NCBI GenBank assembly: GCA_001298555.1
Contig: LJCW01000372.1
Coordinates: 164,852 to 228,851 of the forward strand
DNA length: 64,000 nucleotides
Source of the DNA: Actinobacteria bacterium OV450
Lineage (GTDB): Bacteria; Actinomycetota; Actinomycetes; Streptomycetales; Streptomycetaceae
Direction: 5' to 3'
The position numbers and the translations under genes are program-made. Below the pieces are notes generated by a model. It was given only the letters and a program-made list of their open reading frames with translations, ran no database searches and was not told where the DNA came from. Positions 43,935 to 51,481 of the stretch are shown here, one piece after another (the first letter of the stretch is position 1; every line of letters begins with the position of its first letter).

Positions 43935-44929
43935 CCACGGTGGCCGTGAAGCCGGCGACGATGGCGCAGGCCCTGGGACGGGCCATGCGCGACGCGATGG
44001 CGGAGGACCCGACGGTCCACGTCATGGGCGAGGACGTCGGGACGCTGGGCGGGGTCTTCCGGATCACGGACGGCCTCGCGAAGGAGTTCGGCGAGGAGCG
44101 CTGCACGGACACGCCGCTCGCGGAGGCCGGGATCCTGGGCGCCGCGGTGGGCATGGCCATGTACGGGCTGCGGCCGGTCGTGGAGATGCAGTTCGACGCG
44201 TTCGCGTACCCGGCGTTCGAACAGCTGATCTCGCACGTGGCGAAGATGCGCAACCGCACGCGCGGCGCCATGCCGCTGCCGATCACCATCCGGGTGCCGT
44301 ACGGCGGCGGGATCGGCGGGGTGGAGCACCACAGCGACTCCTCCGAGGCGTACTACGTGGCCACCCCCGGCCTGCACGTGGTGACCCCGGCGACCGTCGA
44401 GGACGCGTACGGGCTGCTGCGCGCGTCGATCGCGAGCGACGACCCGGTGGTCTTCCTGGAGCCGAAGCGGCTGTACTGGTCGAAGGCGCAGTGGAACCCG
44501 CAGACGCCGGCGGCCGTCCCGGGGATCGGGAAGGCACTCGTCCGGCGTACCGGCACCAGCGCGACGCTGATCACCTACGGCCCCTCCCTGCCGGTGTGCC
44601 TGGAGGCGGCCGAGGCGGCGCGCGAGGAGGGCTGGGACCTGGAGGTCGTGGACCTGCGCTCGCTCGTCCCGTTCGACGAGGACACGGTCGTGGCCTCCGT
44701 ACGCCGAACCGGGCGCGCGGTGGTGGTCCACGAGGCCGGCGGCTTCGCCGGGCCGGGCGCGGAGATCGTCGCCCGCATCCAGGAGAAGTGCTTCCACCAC
44801 CTGGAGGCGCCGGTGCTGCGGGTGACGGGCTTCGACATCCCGTACCCGCCGCCGATGCTGGAGAAGCACCATCTGCCCGGTGTGGACCGGATCCTGGACA
44901 CCGTGGCCCGCCTGCAGTGGGAGAACTGA
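43931..44929 (+). CDS. bkdB: Branched-chain 2-oxoacid dehydrogenase E1 beta, copy 1
   Basis: A 332-residue transketolase-like partner of E1 alpha. Signatures are HVMGEDVGTLGGVFRITDGL, DTPLAEAGILGAAVGMAMYG and VPYGGGIGGVEHHSDSSEAYY. The start GTG 43931 overlaps the E1 alpha stop and its TGA overlaps the E2 ATG. It is closely related to the second-copy E1 beta at 62709. Confidence 0.94.
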   Translation: MTTVAVKPATMAQALGRAMRDAMAEDPTVHVMGEDVGTLGGVFRITDGLAKEFGEERCTDTPLAEAGILGAAVGMAMYGLRPVVEMQFDAFAYPAFEQLISHVAKMRNRTRGAMPLPITIRVPYGGGIGGVEHHSDSSEAYYVATPGLHVVTPATVEDAYGLLRASIASDDPVVFLEPKRLYWSKAQWNPQTPAAVPGIGKALVRRTGTSATLITYGPSLPVCLEAAEAAREEGWDLEVVDLRSLVPFDEDTVVASVRRTGRAVVVHEAGGFAGPGAEIVARIQEKCFHHLEAPVLRVTGFDIPYPPPMLEKHHLPGVDRILDTVARLQWEN

Positions 44930-46260
44930 TGCCGCAGGTAATGGAGTTCAAGCTCCCCGACCTCGGGGAGGGACTGACCGAGGCCGAGATCGTCCGCTGG
45001 CTGGTGGCGGTCGGCGACGTCGTCGCCGTCGACCAGCCGGTGGTCGAGGTCGAGACGGCCAAGGCGATGGTGGAGGTGCCGTGCCCCTACGGCGGTGTGG
45101 TCACCGCCAGGTTCGGGGAGGAGGGCACGGAACTCCCCGTCGGAGCACCGCTGATCACGGTGGCGGTGGGTGCGGGCGAGGACGAGGCGGCGGAGTCCGG
45201 GGATTCCGGCTCCGGCAACGTCCTGGTCGGCTACGGGACGGACCACTCGCGCACGGCGCGTCGGAGGCGGGTGCGACCTGGCTCCGCGGCGCCGGTTCCC
45301 CCGGCTCCCGCACCCACGGCCGCTCCCGTCGCCGCACCTGCCGCGGCTTCCGTAGCGGGTTCTGTCGCGGCTCCCGCCGCGACCGGCGGTCCGGTGGCGG
45401 TGATCTCGCCGCTGGTGCGCAAGATCGCCCGGGACCACGGGATCGACCTGCGCGCGCTGCGCGGTTCCGGGCCCGAGGGCCTGATCCTGCGCTCCGACGT
45501 CGAGGCGGCGCTGCGCGCGCCGCAGCCGGCGGCCGCCCCCGTCGCCTCCGCCCCCGTGGCCGGCGCGGTGGCCGGTGAGCGGATCCCGCTGAAGGGCCTG
45601 CGGGGCGCGGTGGCCGAGAAGCTGTCGCGCAGCAGCCGGGAGATCCCGGACGCCACGTGCTGGGTCGACGCCGATGCGACCGAGCTGATGGCGGCCCGGG
45701 CCGCGATGAACGCCGTGGGCGGGCCGAAGATCTCGGTGCTGGCACTGCTGGCCCGGATCTGCACGGCCGCGCTCGCGAAGTACCCGGAGCTGAACTCGAC
45801 GGTGGACCTCGCGGCCAACGAGATCGTGCGGCTGCCGTCCGTACACCTGGGTTTCGCGGCGCAGACCGAGCGCGGCCTGGTGGTCCCGGTCGTCCGGGAC
45901 GCCGGGACGCGGAACCCGGAATCGCTGTCGGCGGAGTTCGCCCGGCTCACGGAGCTGGCCCGGACGGGGAAGCTGGCCCCGGCGGACCTGACGGGCGGCA
46001 CGTTCACCCTGAACAACTACGGGGTGTTCGGCGTCGACGGGTCCACGCCGATCGTCAACCACCCGGAGGCGGCGATGCTCGGGGTGGGCCGGATCGTGGC
46101 GAAGCCGTGGGTGCACCAGGGCGAGCTGGCCGTCCGGCAGGTCGTACAGCTGTCGCTGACGTTCGACCACCGGGTGTGCGACGGCGGCACGGCGGGCGGC
46201 TTCCTCCGGTACGTCGCCGACTGCGTGGAGTCCCCGGCGGTCCTGCTGCGCTCCCTGTGA
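44929..46260 (+). CDS. bkdC: Branched-chain 2-oxoacid dehydrogenase E2 (dihydrolipoyl acyltransferase), copy 1
   Basis: A 443-residue E2. It has one lipoyl domain (residues 3-80, lipoyl-lysine in VETAKAMVEV), an Ala/Pro linker, a peripheral subunit-binding domain (ISPLVRKIARDHGIDLRALRGSG) and the catalytic domain ending with LTFDHRVCDGGTAGGF (catalytic His/Asp). A long basic insertion after the lipoyl domain (TARRRRVRPGS) is noticeable. Confidence 0.94.
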   Translation: MPQVMEFKLPDLGEGLTEAEIVRWLVAVGDVVAVDQPVVEVETAKAMVEVPCPYGGVVTARFGEEGTELPVGAPLITVAVGAGEDEAAESGDSGSGNVLVGYGTDHSRTARRRRVRPGSAAPVPPAPAPTAAPVAAPAAASVAGSVAAPAATGGPVAVISPLVRKIARDHGIDLRALRGSGPEGLILRSDVEAALRAPQPAAAPVASAPVAGAVAGERIPLKGLRGAVAEKLSRSSREIPDATCWVDADATELMAARAAMNAVGGPKISVLALLARICTAALAKYPELNSTVDLAANEIVRLPSVHLGFAAQTERGLVVPVVRDAGTRNPESLSAEFARLTELARTGKLAPADLTGGTFTLNNYGVFGVDGSTPIVNHPEAAMLGVGRIVAKPWVHQGELAVRQVVQLSLTFDHRVCDGGTAGGFLRYVADCVESPAVLLRSL

Positions 46261-46264
46261 CCCA

Positions 46265-46305
46265 CCCGGTCCGGGGCCCCTGTGGTACGGGGGCTCCGGA
46301 CCGGG
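46265..46305. terminator. Terminator after the first bkd operon
   Basis: CCCGGTCCGG at 46265-46274 pairs with CCGGACCGGG at 46336-46345 counted in sequence order as the mirrored arm ending 46305; the inner arms GGCCCC/GGGGGC extend it. The hairpin follows the E2 stop by four bases, between convergent genes. Confidence 0.75.
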
Positions 46306-46330
46306 CGGTCCGGCGATCACGCGGCCGGAC

Positions 46331-46360
46331 GGTCAGGTGGTCAGGTGGTCAGGTGGTCAG
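46331..46360. repeat. Tandem 8-bp repeat across the quinone oxidoreductase stop codon
   Basis: GTCAGGTG is repeated with period 8 (starts 46332, 46340, 46348, partial at 46356). The minus-strand stop TGA at 46351-46349 lies inside it, so repeat length could change the C-terminus. Confidence 0.85.
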
Positions 46361-47326
46361 CAGGAGTTTGCCCACGTGGGTGCTCGACTCCATGGTCCGG
46401 TGCGCCTCGGTCGCCTCCCGCATCGGGAACGCGGCGTGCACGACCGGGCGGACCCGGCCCGCCGCCACCAGCGGCCACACGTGCTCCCGTACCGCCGCGA
46501 CGATGGCCGCCTTCTCCTCCAGGGGCCGTGCGCGCAGCGAGGTCGCCGTGATGGCCGCCCGCTTCGACAGCAGTGCGCCCAGGTTGAGTTCGGCCTTCAC
46601 GCCGCCCTGGAGCCCGATCACCGCGAGCCGCCCGTTCACGGCCAGCGCGTCCAGGTTCCGGGCCAGGTACTTGGCGCCCATGATGTCCAGGATCACGTCC
46701 GCTCCGGCGCCGCCCGTCGCGGCCCGCAGCTCCGTCACGAAGTCCTGTTCGCGGTAGTCGATCAGGATGTCCGCGCCCAGCTCCCTGCAGCGGGCCAGCT
46801 TCTCCGGGCCGCCGGCGGTCACGGCCACCGTCGCGCCGACCGCCTTGGCCAGCTGGATCGCCATCGTGCCGATGCCGCTGGAGCCGCCGTGCACCAGGAC
46901 CGTCTCGCCGGGGCGCAGGTGGGCCACCATGAACACGTTCGACCACACGGTGCAGGCCACCTCGGGCAGGGCGGCCGCCGCCACGAGGTCCACTCCGGCC
47001 GGGACCGGCAGCAGCTGGCCCACGGGGACGGCCACGCGCTCCGCGTACCCGCCGCCGGCGAGCAGGGCGCACACCTCGTCGCCCACCGCCCAGCCGGACA
47101 CCCCCGGCCCGAGGGCGGCGATCCGTCCCGAGCACTCCAGGCCGGGGTGGCGGGAGGCGCCGGGCGGGGGGTCGTAGAACCCCTGGCGCTGGAGGATGTC
47201 GGCGCGGTTGACGGCACTCGCCGCGACGTCGACGAGGACCTCGCCCTCCCCGGCCACCGGATCGGGTACCTCGGCCCAGACGAGGGCCTCGGGGCCGCCG
47301 GGCTCTTCGATGGTGATCGCATGCAT
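46349..47326 (-). CDS. NAD(P)H:quinone oxidoreductase, zinc-independent alcohol dehydrogenase family
   Basis: A 325-residue medium-chain dehydrogenase/reductase of the QOR/PIG3 type. The substrate-side region has DILQRQGFYDPPPGASRHPGLE without zinc-ligand cysteines; the NADPH-binding motif is VLVHGGSSGIGTMAIQLAK. It may reduce quinones or enones. ATG 47326 follows TAACCT by seven bases on the minus strand, consistent with a leaderless transcript; no ribosome binding site is visible. Confidence 0.92.
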   Translation of the reverse strand: MHAITIEEPGGPEALVWAEVPDPVAGEGEVLVDVAASAVNRADILQRQGFYDPPPGASRHPGLECSGRIAALGPGVSGWAVGDEVCALLAGGGYAERVAVPVGQLLPVPAGVDLVAAAALPEVACTVWSNVFMVAHLRPGETVLVHGGSSGIGTMAIQLAKAVGATVAVTAGGPEKLARCRELGADILIDYREQDFVTELRAATGGAGADVILDIMGAKYLARNLDALAVNGRLAVIGLQGGVKAELNLGALLSKRAAITATSLRARPLEEKAAIVAAVREHVWPLVAAGRVRPVVHAAFPMREATEAHRTMESSTHVGKLLLTT

Positions 47327-47395
47327 GGCCCGGAGGTTACGCCACCGCGTGCCGACGGCCGGGCCGCACCGGGCCACCGGATCACGGGACGGTCC

Positions 47396-48487
47396 TCAGT
47401 CGGCGGGTCCCAGCGTCACCGGCGGGGACGAGGGGGGTGACGCCCGCACGATGGTGATGAGACGGTCCGTCAGCTGGAGCGGGCTCGCGTGCGGGTCGTC
47501 GTACGCGAGCAGCCGGTGGCCCCTCAGCACGCTCACCACGAGGTCCTCGGTCTCCCGTACGCCCTTGCCGGCCTCGTCCCTCCGCACGGGCCGCTCCACC
47601 AGGTCCAGTCCGCTGCCCTGGTGGATCAGGTCCTCCATCACCGTGCCCGCGCTGGGGCTCAGCACCGAGAGCCCCAGCAGCCGGCCCGCCGCGCTCGCGC
47701 TCGTGATGACGGCGTCGGCGCCCGACTGGCGCAGCAGCGGGGCGTTCTCCTCCTCGCGGACCGCCGCGACGATCTTCGCACCCCGGTTCATCTGCCGGGC
47801 CGTCAGCGTGACCAGCACCGCGGTGTCGTCCCGCTGGGTGGCGATGACGATCTGACGGGCCTTCTGGAGTTCGGCGCGGAGCAGGACGTCGGAGCGGGTG
47901 GCATCGCCGACCACCCCGGTGAAGCCCTCCGCGTTGGCCATGTCGATCACCTTGGCGCTCGGGTCCACGATGACGACCTGCTCCTTCTGGAGGCCGGTGG
48001 TCAGCAGCGTCTGGAGGGCCGAGCGCCCCTTGGTGCCGAAGCCGACGACGACCGTGTGCTCGCGCAAGTTCTTCCTCCAGCGGTTCAGCCGCCACTCTTC
48101 CCGGGTCTTCTCGGTCAGGACTTCCAGGGTGGTTCCGACCAGGATGATCAGGAACAGCACGCGCAGCGGGGTGATCAGCAGGATGTTGGTCAGCCGTGCG
48201 CTGTCGCTGTACGGGACGATGTCGCCGTAGCCGGTCGTCGACAGGGTCACCGTGGCGTAGTAGACGCAGTCGAGCAGGTCGACCTGCTCGTTGGCGTTGT
48301 CGTGGTAGCCGTCGCGGTCGAGCCACACGATCAGGACCGTCAGGAACAGCACGAACAGCGCCATCAGCAGGCGTTTGCCGACCTGCCGCAGGGGCTTCTC
48401 CACGACGCGCCTGGGCAGCTTGATGCGCCGTGAGACGAGTTTCTCGTCGGCGCCGCGGGCCATCGCGTCCTGGCCGTGCAGTTTCAC
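47396..48487 (-). CDS. Potassium channel with TrkA-N (RCK) regulatory domain
   Basis: A 363-residue two-helix channel subunit. Membrane helix 1 is near residues 38-58, the selectivity filter is TLSTTGYGD, helix 2 is near residues 100-120, then comes an RCK domain with NAD-binding motif VVVGFGTKGRSALQ and a C-terminal TrkA-C-like part. GTG 48487 is chosen because it forms a GTGA overlap with the moeA stop and lies nine bases after GGAGG. ATG 48496 abuts that GGAGG and cannot use it. The start codon lies within a parS-like palindrome. Confidence 0.9.
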   Translation of the reverse strand: MKLHGQDAMARGADEKLVSRRIKLPRRVVEKPLRQVGKRLLMALFVLFLTVLIVWLDRDGYHDNANEQVDLLDCVYYATVTLSTTGYGDIVPYSDSARLTNILLITPLRVLFLIILVGTTLEVLTEKTREEWRLNRWRKNLREHTVVVGFGTKGRSALQTLLTTGLQKEQVVIVDPSAKVIDMANAEGFTGVVGDATRSDVLLRAELQKARQIVIATQRDDTAVLVTLTARQMNRGAKIVAAVREEENAPLLRQSGADAVITSASAAGRLLGLSVLSPSAGTVMEDLIHQGSGLDLVERPVRRDEAGKGVRETEDLVVSVLRGHRLLAYDDPHASPLQLTDRLITIVRASPPSSPPVTLGPAD

Positions 48488-48495
48488 GTGAAACA
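48480..48495. other. parS chromosome-partition site (ParB binding)
   Basis: AGTTTCACGTGAAACA matches the bacterial parS consensus TGTTTCACGTGAAACA at 15 of 16 bases, with a perfect 14-bp palindrome at 48481-48494. Streptomyces carries many parS sites clustered around oriC, which fits this location. The site spans the end of moeA and the start codon of the channel gene. Confidence 0.85.
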
Positions 48496-49797
48496 TCCTC
48501 CGGAGACCCACGGCAGATCGAGGATCTCCAGGTCCTGCCCGTTGCGCGCACCGTGCGGGGGTACGACGGCCAGGCCGTCGGCGGCGGCCACGCCCCGCAG
48601 CATCGCCGGACCGTTGTAGCGCAGCGGCACGGCGTGTTCGTCGGTCAGCAGGACGGGCACGAGCCGGGTGTCGTACGGGTGGCCCGGCACGTCGCCCTGG
48701 ACCGGGACCGTGTACCGGGGGCGCTGGCGGCGGCCGGCCAGGGCGCGCAGCAGCGGTTCGGTGAGGGTCAGCAGCCCGGAGACGGCGGCGAGCGGGTTGC
48801 CCGGCAGGCCGACGAGGTGGCGGACGGCGTCCCGGCCGGGGGTCCCGCCCCCGAGCCGGGCCAGCAGCATGGGGTGTCCGGGGCGTACGGCGACCCCGTC
48901 GACCAGCAGTTCGGCACCGGCCTCGTGCAGGACGGGGTGGACGTGGTCGACGGGGCCGGAGGCGGTCCCGCCGGTGGTGACGACCAGATCGGCGTCGGAG
49001 CCGGTGACGGCGTCCAGCAGGGCCTTGGCTCCGGCCGGGTCGTCGCCGAGCCGCCGGGTGGCGGTGACCTCGGCGCCGAGCCGGGTGAGCCACGGGCCGA
49101 GCATGGGGCTCAGGGCGTCACGGATCAGGCCTTCGTGCGGGCGGCCCTCGGTGAGCAGTTCGTCGCCGAGCACCAGGATCTCCACGCGGGGCCGGGGCCG
49201 GGTGGTGAGCTCGTCGTACCCGGCGGCCGCGGCGAGGCCCAGGACGGCGGGGGTGACGAGCGAGCCGGCGGGCAGCAGCAGGTCGCCCGAGCGGCACTCC
49301 TGGCCCCGCGCGCGGATGTCCTGGCCGGTGAGGACGGCCCGGTCGGCGTGGAGCTGGGTGCCGGACTCGTGGGAGTGCTCGCTGCGGATCACGGCGGTCG
49401 TGTCGGCGGGGATGCGGGCGCCGGTGGCAATCCGGACGGCCTCGCCGTCGGCCAGCGGCTCGGGGCGGTCGGAGCCGGCCAGGACCCCGCCGCCGGGGCG
49501 CACGGTCCAGGGGCCCGGGCCCGCGACCGCCCAGCCGTCCATGGCGGAGGTGTCGAAGGACGGCAGGTCGGTGAGGGCCTCCAGGGGCTGGGCCAGCACC
49601 TCGCCGAGCGCGTCCGCGAGGGGGACCCGGTGGGTGCGGGGCAAGCCGGCGGATCCGGCGCGCGCGGCGGTCTCCCGGGCGTCCGGCCAGGAGGCGGCGC
49701 GGTGGGCTCCGGCTGCTCCGGGGCGGGGGTCGCGGCTGACCAGGGCCAGGGCCTCGTCGAGGGCCCGGAGGGCGTGGTCGGCGTCGGTGGGGGTCAT
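48484..49797 (-). CDS. moeA: Molybdopterin molybdenumtransferase MoeA
   Basis: A 437-residue MoeA that inserts molybdate into adenylated molybdopterin. Motifs are LPSFDTSAMDGWAV, VRIATGARIPADTTAV, the MPT-binding TTGGTASGPVDHV and GLPGNPLAAVSG. The last codons lie inside the parS palindrome. Its start overlaps the MobA-like gene stop by four bases. Confidence 0.95.
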   Translation of the reverse strand: MTPTDADHALRALDEALALVSRDPRPGAAGAHRAASWPDARETAARAGSAGLPRTHRVPLADALGEVLAQPLEALTDLPSFDTSAMDGWAVAGPGPWTVRPGGGVLAGSDRPEPLADGEAVRIATGARIPADTTAVIRSEHSHESGTQLHADRAVLTGQDIRARGQECRSGDLLLPAGSLVTPAVLGLAAAAGYDELTTRPRPRVEILVLGDELLTEGRPHEGLIRDALSPMLGPWLTRLGAEVTATRRLGDDPAGAKALLDAVTGSDADLVVTTGGTASGPVDHVHPVLHEAGAELLVDGVAVRPGHPMLLARLGGGTPGRDAVRHLVGLPGNPLAAVSGLLTLTEPLLRALAGRRQRPRYTVPVQGDVPGHPYDTRLVPVLLTDEHAVPLRYNGPAMLRGVAAADGLAVVPPHGARNGQDLEILDLPWVSGGCFT

Positions 49798-50663
49798 CCT
49801 GAGCCGTTCTCTCGGGCTTCGGGCGCTGCCTCGGCGGCCCAGCGCAGGGCCAGGTCGGCGGCCTTGCGGGAGGCCTCGGCGACGGCGGCGGCGGGGTCGG
49901 CGCCGGTGGCTTCGGCCCGGGCCGCCGCGTATCCGACCAGGAAGGTGGTCAGCGGGGCGGCGGGCCGGGCGACGCCGTGTGCGGCGTCACGGGCGAGGTC
50001 GAGCAGGGTCTTGGTGTCGACGGTGAGGTCGATGCCCAGCTCGGTCTTGACGGCGGTGATCCATTGGTCCAGCACGTTTCCATGCTCCCTGATCCGGGCT
50101 CGGGCGACGGCGAGATCGTCCCAGGTGTCGCAGTCGAAGGAGGCGAGTGGCGCAGTACCGGTCACCTTGGCCAGCTCCAGCTCGGCGGTGAGGGCGCGCA
50201 GGGGGAGCCCGGAGAGGCCGCCGTGCTCGGTCGCCAGGAGGGCGATCTCGCGGCGCAGGGGTTCGGCGCGGTAGGCCGCGACGAGGGGCTGGTCGCGGCC
50301 GTCGGGGTCGCGCAGCAGGGCGCCGTCGCCGGCGGGGGAGGGGGCGCGCAGGAGGGCCTCGACGGTGGCCCGGTCGAGGAACGGGAGGTCGGCGGAGAGC
50401 ACGAGGACCAGTTCGGCGGTGGTCGCGCGCAGACCGGCGTCCAGGGCGGCCACGGGGCCGGCGCCGGGCGGGTCCTCCAGGGTCCAGCGGACCGGGCGCG
50501 CGGTGGGGCGGCGGCCCCCGACCACGACGGTGGTCGCGGCGTCGGTGCAGGCGTCGAGGACGCGGTCGAGCAGGGCGCGGCCGCCCACGTGGAGGGCGGG
50601 TTTGTCCGCGCCTCCGAGGCGGCGGGCCGCTCCGCCGGCCAGGACGATCGCGTCGTAGGTCAT
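49794..50663 (-). CDS. MobA-like nucleotidyltransferase fused to DUF6457
   Basis: A 289-residue fusion. Residues 1-190 are a MobA-type NTP transferase (IVLAGGAARRLGGADKPAL, LVLSADLPFLD) that would attach a nucleotide to molybdopterin. Residues 200-280 are a DUF6457-like helical domain (VLDQWITAVKTELGID onward). Together with moeA it forms a molybdenum-cofactor pair. ATG 50663 is preceded by GGGGG; an upstream extension of 31 codons is unlikely. Confidence 0.88.
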   Translation of the reverse strand: MTYDAIVLAGGAARRLGGADKPALHVGGRALLDRVLDACTDAATTVVVGGRRPTARPVRWTLEDPPGAGPVAALDAGLRATTAELVLVLSADLPFLDRATVEALLRAPSPAGDGALLRDPDGRDQPLVAAYRAEPLRREIALLATEHGGLSGLPLRALTAELELAKVTGTAPLASFDCDTWDDLAVARARIREHGNVLDQWITAVKTELGIDLTVDTKTLLDLARDAAHGVARPAAPLTTFLVGYAAARAEATGADPAAAVAEASRKAADLALRWAAEAAPEARENGSG

Positions 50664-50740
50664 ACCCCCGAGTATGCGCGGGCCATGTCCCCTGCGGGGG
50701 ACTGCATTTACCGGGGTCTCGTCAGGGGAGGTGTCCGGGG

Positions 50741-50786
50741 GCACGCCGCGGGGCACGTCCGGGGCACGCCGCGGGGAACGTCCGGG
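50741..50786. repeat. Two tandem 23-bp repeats upstream of the MobA-like gene
   Basis: GCACGCCGCGGGGCACGTCC plus GGG occurs at 50741-50763 and again, with one mismatch, at 50764-50786. It is non-coding, in the gap between the MobA-like and Bpa genes. Confidence 0.8.
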
Positions 50787-50854
50787 GCCCGTCCGGACCC
50801 TGGCGCAGGCGTGCCCGGGACCCGGCGAGGCCGGGCCCCGGGTGGGGGCACTGC

Positions 50855-51388
50855 TTACAGGTACGGGCCGGAGCGGATGGCCCCGTGGCCGTCCTCCTCG
50901 TCCGTCGGGGCGCCCGGCGGCAGGGCCCGGCGCATCTGTTCGAGCTGGGCCCGCGCGGCCATCTGCTGCGCGAACAGAGCCGTCTGGATGCCGTGGAACA
51001 GCCCCTCGAGCCAGCCCACCAACTGGGCCTGCGCGATGCGCAGTTCCGCCTCGGACGGGATGGCCTCCTCCGTGAACGGCAGGGAGAGGCGCTCCAGTTC
51101 CTCGACCAGTTCGGGGGCCAGACCGTCCTCCAGCTCCTTCACGGACGCTGCGTGGATGTCCTTGAGACGGACCCGGCTGGCCTCGTCCAGAGGTGCGGCG
51201 CGCACCTCTTCAAGCAGTTGCTTGATCATGCTGCCGATCCGCATGACCTTGGCGGGCTGTTCGACCATCTCCGTCACCGGGACCTCGCGCGACTCGTCAT
51301 CGGCGCCGCCGACCGGCATCCCGTCCTGTCCCACGATCAGGCCGTTCGGGGGGCTGTCCTGCGACCGTTCACTCCTCGGCATCTCCAT
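50855..51388 (-). CDS. bpa: Bacterial proteasome activator Bpa (PafE family)
   Basis: A 177-residue DUF2587 protein. The helical core covers about residues 45-150 (GSMIKQLLEEVRAAPLDEAS, AQAQLVGWLEGLFHGIQTA). The C-terminus ...SGPYL is an HbYX-like motif that docks into the 20S proteasome and opens its gate without ATP. ATG 51388 (MEMPRSER) is preferred; the message may be leaderless because GAGAAT lies six to seven bases upstream. No proteasome genes are in this window. Confidence 0.93.
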   Translation of the reverse strand: MEMPRSERSQDSPPNGLIVGQDGMPVGGADDESREVPVTEMVEQPAKVMRIGSMIKQLLEEVRAAPLDEASRVRLKDIHAASVKELEDGLAPELVEELERLSLPFTEEAIPSEAELRIAQAQLVGWLEGLFHGIQTALFAQQMAARAQLEQMRRALPPGAPTDEEDGHGAIRSGPYL

Positions 51389-51427
51389 GCCGTCATTCTC
51401 TCGCACACCGTCGTACTCACTCGGTGT

Positions 51428-51463
51428 GCCCCCGTACGGGCGTGATCCACCCTGTACGGGGGC
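51428..51463 (-). terminator. Terminator after the ABC exporter operon
   Basis: GCCCCCGTAC (51428-51437) pairs with GTACGGGGGC (51454-51463) around a 16-nt loop, 19 bp after the permease stop on the minus strand. Confidence 0.75.
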
Positions 51464-51481
51464 GAGAACGCACCGTGACCG

